Source: Diadema setosum
Taxonomy: Eukaryota; Echinodermata; Echinoidea; Diadematoida; Diadematidae
DNA: 64,000 bases
Assembly (NCBI GenBank): GCA_033980235.1
Contig: CM067069.1
Location: 765,501 to 829,500 of the forward strand
Reading direction: 5' to 3'
The notes beneath the pieces were generated by a model. That model saw nothing but the letters and a program-made list of their open reading frames with translations, did no database searches and was not told where the DNA came from. Positions 22,601 to 34,284 of the stretch are shown here, in pieces. Within the stretch, counting starts at the first letter, position 1, and each line of letters opens with the position of its first letter. A program made the translations under genes and the position numbers.

Positions 22601-24021
22601 CGGGTTTCATTTCATTTTTTTCTTTTTATTTCTTTTGTATTTAACGAAAAATAAAGGGGGGGGGGGGTGTGCGCCGGTTGCGCCCCCCTCTGGATCCGCC
22701 ACTGAAGGTCACTATACTTTCTCTATTATGGCATTTTTTTTTTTCTGAAAAGGCAGTTAAGATGAAGGTCAATGACATATCTATTTGCAGGTTTTACCTT
22801 GTCAAGTCAAGTGAGTGAGTGAGCATGCTATAAAGATTATGATGGCCATGTATGACCCCGTTTACAGTGAGAGGCTCGCCTTCATTTCAGTGTAAATTCG
22901 CAAAAGGCCAAATGCGGGGCCAAAATTGGCTGCGCATTTGACCATGCTCTGGAGGTGGTCTTGGCTGCGGCTCAGCCGTGGCCGAGCCCTGCTTTTTCTC
23001 AGTGTAAACGCAAACTGGGCCAAATGCGCGGCCAATTTTAGTCTGGCTTCCAAACCCTCTGCCCGTACTATTTCGCTATTCAGGATATTAACCCCCTCAA
23101 CGTCGAAAACTAGTATCGTTTAAGGTGGTTTTTTTTCCTGCAAAGGATTTTTCCTTCGGCAAAGGCCTTTGCCCAAATGGCGACTTCGTCGCCACAGAAT
23201 TCAGTTGGCAAAGGGTCTGAAAACCAGACCATACCAAATTGTGATTGTTCACAAGCAGAGCGCCACTACGACAAAATATTGAAAGGTTTGAATTAAAAGC
23301 GCGGCCGAGCCTGGCAGTGTAAACGGACAAAATTGCGGGGCTCGGCCTCGCAATTGAGGCTGGGCTCAGCCGCGGCTCGGCCCAGCCCCGCACTGTAAAC
23401 GGGGTCATAGTCTATTCAATTGTAGAATGTATCAAGGTTAAGACTTTGTGTGATTGTATATAGATCTATTTGTCCTGACGTTGGTTTGATTAAGTAATCA
23501 TGAAAGTATGGACCGTAAAAACTCAGATTGCATGGAGTATTGCAAGAGATTAAGAATTTCATGACTTTATTCTCAGGTGTAAAACTGATTCTTCAATAAC
23601 ATTTTACAATTGTATTATATGTCTGCATAGTTGAAATATCATGTATTTTGGCATGTTGGCGGAACTCTATGCTGTCATGATATACAGCTGTATCTTGGAT
23701 AGACACGCACATGCATGTGACCTGGCTTTAGGTGTGGCAGTATGGAAGCCCTACATATTATGGTATGATTGAAATCTGCTGAAACTAGTTAGAGAAGGAA
23801 AATGAAGACATTTAAGGTTGCTGACGTTGGCTTGAATTCTCTTCTGCTGAGCATTTTCTTGAATTTGTTTATGCCTCCGCCAACGAAGTGGGCGGAGGCA
23901 TTATGTTTTCGGGTCGTCCGTCCGTCCGTCCGCGTACGTCCGTCCGTCCCGTTTTGTTTTTGTCGATATCTCAAGAACCGTGTGGTGGTTTTACATCAAA
24001 CTTGGTATGAAGGTATATCCT

Positions 24022-24056
<35 letters not shown>

Positions 24057-25125
24057 AATACTTTGTTTGGATTTTAGGGTCACGGGGTCAAAGGTCAAAG
24101 GTCACAGATGATTTTGTGAAAAAAAAAAGGTTGAAAATTCATGTTTTTCTCCATATCTCGCAAATGGTTCAAGGTATCTTCATGGAACTTAGTATATATG
24201 CTTGTTCCAATGGGCAGTGATTATCTAGGGAAGTTGGGGGTCATGGTTCAAAGGTCAGGGGGTCAAAGGTCAAGGTCAACTCCTCAAAATATCACTACTT
24301 TCCTTATATTTATGCAATGCCTGAAGGTTTTTGTTTTGTTTTTTAACTTGATGTATGCATGTATTACCCAATATATATTCTGTGGGAAGTTTCTTGCCAA
24401 AAGGTCAAAGGTCAAAAGGTCAAAGGTCAAGTGAAAGTGTTGAATTGCACTTTTTCCTCCATATCTAAAAAGTAACTCAAGATATCATCATGAAACTTAC
24501 ATATTTATGCATGTTCAACCTAACAGTGATTCCCTTTGGAACTGTGAGGTCAAAGGTCAAAGGCCAGGTTTAGATAAGGTTATTTTCCCATTTAATACTG
24601 AAATTATACTTTTTATCAATACCTTGAAAATTACTCAATGCATAAACTTATAAAAGGGTCAAAAGTCAAGTAAAAATCATCAGTTCCCCAAATACCTGCA
24701 CTCTGACATTTTAATCATTCATCCACTTGAACCTAGTTCTAGGAAAGTGAACATTCAGCACATTTGTGGCAAACCTGTCATTTTAATATTTTGCCAATTG
24801 TGTGAAACTGTCATCACACATTGTCAAGACATTGTACTATAGACCTATTAGGAGAACCATGCATTATGGCGGAGGCATATCAGTCGCCGTAGCGATATAT
24901 CTAGTTTCAAATGTGATTTTCAGGGTATTGGTACACTTTAACATAAATGCACAGGAAGGATAGTACACTGTTAGCACAATTCCCGCCAAGGTGTCAATCT
25001 TATGGTAGTGCTCTGATCCAGCACCTTACAATGCAGCACATCTATATAAAGGTCTTGCTTTCACTTTATTCAGACTTCGGGAATTTGTGATGATGCATGC
25101 AAAGGAAACAAGCCAAATAGCTCTA

Positions 25126-25168
<43 letters not shown>

Positions 25169-28100
25169 AAAAAATCCAACTCAATAAATTGTTGATGGTT
25201 TTGCAAGCTCTGTTTGATAGCCAACTGTATGTTTTCCATCTGAAGAGGGCTGCATACCTCTACAGAGTTCATAACAACAAGCTTTGAGCCATTGAACTGT
25301 ACATGTCTTTCAAGTATTGTTCAATGGTGTGATCTTTCTCCATTGGCTGATTCAATCAAGTACTGTAAAAGTGGAAATTTTCACGGTGTTGAAATTTTCG
25401 CGCATTTCGCGCAACCAGCAACTAGCGCGAAAATAAAAACACGCGAATATTTTTGCTTGCCATACGTTCCTGTGCGTGATGTCTTGATTCCGCGGAATTA
25501 AAAACACGCGAAACTCTTCTGACCCGGCCTAGCGCGAAAAATTAGTCCCGCGAAAATATCCACTTTTACAGTAGCATACTGTACACATGAATGTATGCCA
25601 TTTATACATGCATAAAAATTGCTATATATGGATGACTGTAGATCTGACACTGTAACAATGGCTGATCACATTTATATTCATATATGTAATAATATATATA
25701 TTCACATACATTGTATATATTCATATATTCATATAATCATATATTCATATATTCATATAGTCCTATATGTAGTATGGACCTGTTGATCATTTGTGATTAT
25801 TTGTAATTATTTGTAATTATACAGTTACAGACAAGCCTGATTTCACATAGACCATGTACAAAGTACAGCCGGGCCAAAGGAGGGGCCTAAGGCCGGACCC
25901 AAGGCCACGGGCCTCAGCCCGGAACCAGGGGCCCAGAGCCCAAGTGGGCCCAGGCCCAGGGGGCCCCGGTGGCCCAGAGGCCCAGGGGCTCACGGGGCCC
26001 AAGGCCGGGCCGAGGCCAGGAGCCTAAGTGCTGGCCCAAGGCAGGGGGCCCAGCCAGGGGCCACCAGACTGAGACCACTAAGATTACCAGTCATGACTTG
26101 CTGTGATAATGATGTGACAGGCCTGTGCATACACATATTATGTAAATACACTGTACAGGGCTGTGCATATTATGTAAATACACTGTACACTAACTATACA
26201 CAGCCCAGTCGCTGTATAAATCGCGACAGGGCTGTACCTGAGCAGCCCACAACACAAAACAAACACAAAGCAAATTTTACGATTGCATTTAGTTTTGATA
26301 CTTGACATCATTTTTTGTCACCTCGAACGCATCAAAGACAATCTTTATTAATGAGACTTCATACCGTACCTGTTTTCCTGGGGTTATTTGTAGGAATTCT
26401 GCGATCTGGGTACTATTCGCAAATCTTATAACAACATGTGAAAATATCAACTCCTGATCATGTAACGTGCATGTGTACATTTCTGTGTTCACTGCTGTTA
26501 CGTATTCCATGAACATGAATTCAACAACTACTGTTATATCCTGTAATATGAGCTGCCAGGACAAAACTCACATACGCTCTGATTCTGTACAGCAATCACT
26601 TTCAAAGCAATGTATTGATACATTTCTGCCAGCTAAAAATTCTTAAATGTTGGTTCACCCATGTGAACGGGTACAGAAACTGAAGCCTAGGTGGTGGGTT
26701 AAGCAGAATTGCTGCTGTCCTTGCAGTCCCACTCGTATGTTTTCATGTTAGTCTAATGCTAGTTTGTGGCAATAGGCCCATTCTCAGTAAAAGCGTTCAA
26801 ATACGGAATTTTGGTGTCGCCGACATTCCATGACAGTTTGCGGTTCCCTGAAACCTGTTAGATACTATTTAAATGTTTATAATATATCACGAGGACTTTA
26901 TTTGTTAAAAATAAACATGATCAAATGCGGTTGTCTGCCTCTTTGTAAAAATTTTTGCCGTTAAACTTCGTTAAGACCCCCAAAACGCAGTGTCGCCGGC
27001 TATTTTAGAATTATGTTTTATTGCTCCTCTCCGTCCACAAACACACTTTCCAAATATCATTTTCATGGACGATGAGCATATCATATGTGCTAATCACAGT
27101 ACTCGAAAAGTTGCAAAATTTTTATTGACTTCTTATTTTATAGCCTTTTGAAACCTGTCGCCAAATTCATCGCCAGATACGTTACCAGTTTCTTTAGTGT
27201 TACAGCATTGCGAAAATAACAAGACTATGCAATGACCCTGTGTATATGAAACCCTGAGGATATACTTCATACATTGCAAGTACTTTGATTTTTTGTGCAA
27301 CAGCTCTTTATTGAGAATACCCGTTCAATGTTCGAAATATCGGTTTTCTACATTTTTATTTGGACAGATACGTTACATACATTTCACGCCCCACCCACTG
27401 CGACAGATATTGCAATGTCAGACAAATTGCATATTATACATTACTCCACGTAATGACGCATCGATTCAACATTAAAGTTTAGTACAAGTGAGAAACATTT
27501 GGTAGATATCGCTCTCATAATAAAATGATCGACCATATACGTTACCACAGATACGTGACCGAATTTTGCTCAATGGTCTTGTGCTTTCTGGGGATCAAAT
27601 CTGGTCAAAATTCATCCCTACACATTACATGCTTCGTTTTGTTGGACCTCAGGATTATATTCTTACACCAAAAGGACAGAGAGGTGAAAAAGAGAAACAC
27701 TTCCACATGATTTTTCTTTCTGCGTCAGTGTCTCACAACTTAATGCCAAGTTTTCCGACAGATACGTTACCACATAATCAAAATGCTGAAAAAAAATTGT
27801 TAATGTTTTTACAAACAAATCCTTGTGTGCTCACAAACTCCAAAGTTCTATTCTATAAAACCCAGCCACTTTCATATTCTATGCCACAACTTTGAACGTT
27901 TATTTCACAAGACGAAGCTATGATTCAGCATATCAGTTTTTTTGCTTTTCAGATTTAGCAGATACGTTACGTATAATTCAGGGCACCCACGGTGACAAAT
28001 AATGTTATGTAAAACAAAGTGTTCATAAAACAATTCTGGATAGAATGACGCTTCCATAAAAAATTAAAGTTATGTTCAAATGAAGAATATTCAGTAGAAA

Positions 28101-30939
28101 TTGCTCTGTAACTTCACCGACAGATTCATTTACGGTATGCCAGATACGTTACCAAACTTTGAAGGAGCAAAAAGTAGTTTATGAAAAGCTTCCGAGAAAA
28201 GTTTCAGTGTTAATATTTATTCTAGTGTTTTTCAACATATTCATGAAGAACTACTCAAGATTCATTGATAAGTTGAACAATTATTCATTCATTTTCACTA
28301 AAAAGGGGAAAGCCAAATACGTTACCATAGGTCAAACAACTTTTTAGTATATCGAGTTCATAGAGACTGTACCTACTTCCTTCTAAGTGCCTGCAAAAAT
28401 ATATCTTTTAAACCTTGTTTGCATTATCCATCAAAACTTAATGAATATTTATAGTCAGATGGATAAATACATTCAGACGTAAGATGAGAATATTCTGTAA
28501 ATGAAGAACTCAGCTTTCACATTTAGGGCTCTTTTCCACTACATTTCATAGTTTAAGTATTACGTACAATGTTTAGAATGGTTAATTTGGGCTTACATCA
28601 TTCATTTTTACATCAATTCATAAGGTAAATAATTCAACAGGTGATATTTATTAATTCATACACAACTAAAATTATTACTTATATTTTACCAGATACGTTA
28701 CCAAAGGCGATTCGATGTTTTTCAATAGTTATTTCCCCAGGAAAGGAATTCATATTTGTGTCCTGTGGAAATTCCAGATCGGATCGTTCCGTTTGCATGA
28801 TTTGTTGGATTCGAAACTTTATTTGTAAGCGACATCTGTTAAAAATACAAAGTGAATCTTCAGGTTATATTTCATTTCAGCGAAAAACATATTTCAACCT
28901 ACCACACAGGAATAACTTCTACCAATTAGCAAGGGATGACAACATCTTTACCTCTTGAAAAACAACAATATCTTTAGGGGGGACAGATGTCTTTTCCTGA
29001 ACAGAAATTGGATCAAAACAATCAATTTAATTCAAAGTTAGGAGTCCATTACAACATGTAAATTTGCGGTAACGTATCTGATTGGTGATCAAAAATCATA
29101 TATGATGCTCTATTTCAATTCATTTTTACTCAATGAATGGCCATCATTTAGAATGTTCCACTTTTTGTTTCGTCTTTGACCGGTTTTGAAGTTACCGAAA
29201 ACACATCTTTCAATGTATTACTTTGTGGTTGATTTTTCGGCTTTACTCACTTGGAATTGAACACTTAATCTGAGAATGGCCCAATAAGAGAGTGTGCCAA
29301 GCAGTTTGCCAAGCAGGGATTCAGCTGGATGTCGAAAGTGATTAGCCATTCTGATACTTGAATTTAACGGTACCATTTAACAATTCCATACCACCTAAAA
29401 CCCCAACCTTATCAAATTCTTTAGAATTTCTGCTATCAAAACAATGATAGGATAATCTGCAGACAAAGTAGATTTTTTCTGTCATGTATCATGTATTTTG
29501 GCATGTTGGCGGAACTCTATGCTGTCATGATATACAGCTGTATCTTGGATAGACACGCACATGCATGTGACCTGGCTTTAGGTGTGGCAGTATGGAAGCC
29601 CTACATATTATGGTATGATTGAAATCTGCTGAAACTAGTTAGAGAAGGAAAATGAAGACATTTAAGGTTGCTGACGTGGGCTTGAATTCTCTTCTGCTGA
29701 GCATTTTCTTGAATTTGTTTATGCCTCCGCCAACGAAGTGGGCGGAGGCATTATGTTTTCGGGTCGTCCGTCCGTCCGTACGCGTACGTCCGTCCGTCCC
29801 GTTGTGTTTTTGTCGATATCTCAAGAACCGTGTGGCGGTTTTACATCAAACTTGGTATGAGGGTATATCCTGGGGGGATAATACTTTATTTGGATTTTAG
29901 GGTCACGGGGTCAAAGGTCAAAGGTCACAGATGATTTTGTGAAAAAAAAAAGGTTGAAAATTCATGTTTTTTTCCATATCTCGCAAATGGTTCAAGGTAT
30001 CTTCATGGAACTTAGTATATATGCTTGTTCCAATGGGCAGTGATTATCTAGGGAAGTTGGGGGTCATGGTTCAAAGGTCAGGGGGTCAAAGGTCAAGGTC
30101 AACTCCTCAAAATATCACTACTTTCCTTATATTTATGCAATGCCTGAAGGTTTTTTTTTTTTTAAACTTGATGTATGCATGTATTACCCGATATATATTC
30201 TGTGGGAAGTTTCTTGCCAAAAGGTCAAAAGGTCAAAGGTCAAGTGAAAGTGTTGAATTGCACTTTTTCCTCCATATCTCAAAAGTAACTCAAGGTATCA
30301 TCATGAAACTTACATATTTATGCATGTTCAACCTAACAGTGATTCTCTTTGGAACTGTGAGGTCAAAGGTCAAAGGCCAGGTTTAGATAATGCTATTTTC
30401 CCATTTGATACTGAAATTATACTTTTTCTTAATACCTTGAAAATTACTCAATGCATAAACTTATAAAAGGATCAAAAGTCAAGTAAAAATCATCAGTTCC
30501 CCAAATACCTGCACTCTGACATTTTTAATCATTCATCCAATTGAACCTAGTTCTAGGAAAGTGAACATTCAGCACATTTGTGGCAAACCTGTCATTTTAA
30601 TATTTTGCCACTTGTGTGAAACTGTCATCACACATTGTCAAGACATTGTACTATAGACCTATTAGGAGAACCATGCATTATGGCGGAGGCATATCAGTCG
30701 CCGTAGCGATATATCTAGTTTCAAATGTGATTTTCAGGGTATTGGTACACTTTAACATAAATGCACAGGAAGGATAGTACACTGTTAGCACAATTCCCGC
30801 CATGGTGTCAATCTTATGGTAGTGCTCTGATCCAGCACCTTACAATGCAGCACATCTATATGAAGGTCTTGCTTTCACTTTATTCAGATTTCGGGAATTT
30901 GTGATGATGCATGCAAAGGAAACAAGCCAAAAAGCTCTA

Positions 30940-30984
<45 letters not shown>

Positions 30985-33900
30985 AAAAAATCCAACTCAA
31001 TAAATTGTTGATGGTTTTGCAAGCTCTGTTTGATAGCCAACTGTATGTTTTCCATCTGAAGAGGGCTGCATACCTCTACAGAGTTCATAACAACAAGCTT
31101 TGAGCCATTGAACTGTACATGTCTTTCAAGTATTGTTCAATGGTGTGATCTTTCTCCATTGGCTGATTCAATCAAGTACTGTAAAAGTGGAAATTTTCAC
31201 GGTGTTGAAATTTTCGCGCATTTCGCGCAACCAGCAACTAGCGCGAAAATAAAAACACGCGAATATTTTTGCTTGCCATACGTTCCTGTGCGTGATGTCT
31301 TGATTCCGCGGAATTAAAAACACGCGAAACTCTTCTGACCCGGCCTAGCGCGAAAAATTAGTCCCGCGAAAATATCCACTTTTACAGTAGCATACTGTAC
31401 ACATGAATGTATGCCATTTATACATGCATAAAAATTGCTATATATGGATGACTGTAGATCTGACACTGTAACAATGGCTGATCACATTTATATATTCATA
31501 TATGTAATAATATATATATTCACATACATTGTATATATTCATATATTCATATAATCATATATTCATATATTCATATAGTCCTATATGTAGTATGGACCTG
31601 TTGATCATTTGTGATTATTTGTAATTATTTGTAATTATACAGTTACAGACAAGCCTGATTTCACATAGACCATGTACAAAGTACAGCCGGGCCAAAGGAG
31701 GGGCCCAAGGCCGGACCCAAGGCCACGGGCCTTAGCCCGGAACCAGGGGCCCAGAGCCCAAGTGGGCCCAGGCCCAGGGGGCCCCGGTGGCCCAGAGGCC
31801 CAGGGGCTCACGGGGCCCAAGGCCGGGCCGAGGCCAGGAGCCTAAGTGCTGGCCCAAGGCAGGGGGCCCAGCCAGGGGCCACCAGACTGAGACCACTAAG
31901 AGTACCAGTCATGACTTGCTGTGATAATGATGTGATAGGCCTGTGCATACACATATTATGTAAATACACTGTACAGGGCTGTGCATATTATGTAAATACA
32001 CTGTACACTAACTATACACAGCCCAGTCGCTGTATAAATCGCGACAGGGCTGTACCTGAGCAGCCCACAACACAAAACAAACACAAAGCAAATTTTACGA
32101 TTGCATTTAGTTTTGATACTTGACATCATTTTTTGTCACCTCGAACGCATCAAAGACAATCTTTATTAATGAGACTTCATACCGTACCTGTTTTCCTGGG
32201 GTTATTTGTAGGAATTCTGCGATCTGGGTACTATTCGCAAATCTTATAACAACATGTGAAAATATCAACTCCTGATCATGTAACGTGCTTGTGTACATTT
32301 CTGTGTTCACTGCTGTTACGTATTCCATGAACATGAATTCAACAACTACTGTTATATCCTGTAATATGAGCTGCCAGGACAAAACTCACATACGCTCTGA
32401 TTCTGTATAGCAATCACTTTCAAAGCAATGTATTGATACATTTCTGCCAGCTAAAAATTCTTAAATGTTGGTTCACCCATGTGAACGGGTACAGAAACTG
32501 AAGCCTAGGTGGTGGGTTAAGCAGAATTGCTGCTGTCCTTGCAGTCCCACTCGTATGTTTTCATGTTAGTCTAATGCTAGTTTGTGGCAATAAGAGAGTG
32601 TGCCAAGCAGTTTGCCAAGCAGGGATTCAGCTGGATGTCGAAAGTGATTAGCCATTCTGATACTTGAATTTAACGGTACCATTTAACAATTCCATACCAC
32701 CTAAAACCCCAACCTTATCAAATTCTTTAGAATTTCTGCTATCAAAACAATGATAGGATAATCTGCAGACAAAGTAGATTTTTTCTGTCATGTATCATGT
32801 ATTTTGGCATGTTGGCGGAACTCTATGCTGTCATGATATACAGCTGTATCTTGGATAGACACGCACATGCATGTGACCTGGCTTTAGGTGTGGCAGTATG
32901 GAAGCCCTACATATTATGGTATGATTGAAATCTGCTGAAACTAGTTAGAGAAGGAAAATGAAGACATTTAAGGTTGCTGACGTGGGCTTGAATTCTCTTC
33001 TGCTGAGCATTTTCTTGAATTTGTTTATGCCTCCGCCAACGAAGTGGGCGGAGGCATTATGTTTTCGGGTCGTCCGTCCGTCCGTACGCGTACGTCCGTC
33101 CGTCCCGTTGTGTTTTTGTCGATATCTCAAGAACCGTGTGGTGGTTTTACATCAAACTTGGTATGAGGGTATATCCTGGGGGGATAATACTTTATTTGGA
33201 TTTTAGGGTCACGGGGTCAAAGGTCAAAGGTCACAGATGATTTTGTGAAAAAAGAAAGGTTGAAAATTCATGTTTTTTTCCATATCTCGCAAATGGTTCA
33301 AGGTATCTTCATGGAACTTAGTATATATGCTTGTTCCAATGGGCAGTGATTATCTAGGGAAGTTGGGGGTCATGGTTCAAAGGTCAGGGGGTCAAAGGTC
33401 AAGGTCAACTCCTCAAAATATCACTACTTTCCTTATATTTATGCAATGCCTGAAGGTTTTTTTTTTTTTAAACTTGATGTATGCATGTATTACCCGATAT
33501 ATATTCTGTGGGAAGTTTCTTGCCAAAAGGTCAAAAGGTCAAAGGTCAAGTGAAAGTGTTGAATTGCACTTTTTCCTCCATATCTCAAAAGTAACTCAAG
33601 GTATCATCATGAAACTTACATATTTATGCATGTTCAACCTAACAGTGATTCTCTTTGGAACTGTGAGGTCAAAGGTCAAAGGCCAGGTTTAGATAATGCT
33701 ATTTTCCCATTTGATACTGAAATTATACTTTTTCTTAATACCTTGAAAATTACTCAATGCATAAACTTATAAAAGGATCAAAAGTCAAGTAAAAATCATC
33801 AGTTCCCCAAATACCTGCACTCTGACATTTTTAATCATTCATCCAATTGAACCTAGTTCTAGGAAAGTGAACATTCAGCACATTTGTGGCAAACCTGTCA

Positions 33901-34245
33901 TTTTAATATTTTGCCACTTGTGTGAAACTGTCATCACACATTGTCAAGACATTGTACTATAGACCTATTAGGAGAACCATGCATTATGGCGGAGGCATAT
34001 CAGTCGCCGTAGCGATATATCTAGTTTCAAATGTGATTTTCAGGGTATTGGTACACTTTAACATAAATGCACAGGAAGGATAGTACACTGTTAGCACAAT
34101 TCCCACCATGGTGTCAATCTTATGGTAGTGCTCTGATCCAGCACCTTACAATGCAGCACATCTATATGAAGGTCTTGCTTTCACTTTATTCAGATTTCGG
34201 GAATTTGTGATGATGCATGCAAAGGAAACAAGCCAAATAGCTCTA

Positions 34246-34284
<39 letters not shown>

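Larger units (their letters stand above)
23638..29487 (+). repeat. Tandem array copy A (3.34 kb unit plus 2.5 kb insertion)
   Basis: The unit starts 'atcatgtattttggcatg' and, without the insertion at 26775-29281 and one target duplication, is about 3338 bases. It contains the DR1-rich repeat (23871-24904), a CA microsatellite, the TACTGTAAAA element, an ATTCATAT-type AT tract and a GGCCCA-rich block. This copy is the most diverged: it has a 34-base G run (24022-24055) where other copies have six G. A 91-codon minus-strand frame (26289-26564) is kept in A, B and C but is unrecognised and probably preserved only because the copies are recent. Confidence 0.93.
29488..32793 (+). repeat. Tandem array copy B (3306 bp)
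   Basis: It is nearly identical to copy C over its whole length, starting 'atcatgtattttggcatg' and ending 'tttttctgtcatgt'. It keeps the empty insertion site 'ttgtggcaataagagag' (about 32583-32599). The order of inner parts is the same as in copy A. Confidence 0.95.

Noticed and set aside
23871..23983. GTCCGTCC repeat as a possible CRISPR-like or clustered repeat
   Set aside because: The repeats are four bases long with no spacers, in a eukaryotic dispersed element.
26289..26564. 91-codon minus-strand frame kept in array copies A, B and C
   Set aside because: The copies are nearly identical at DNA level, so the open frame needs no selection; no domain, start context or splice sites were seen.
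30840..31088. Val/Cys-run frame over the CA microsatellite in copy B
   Set aside because: Dinucleotide repeats give such frames on both strands.
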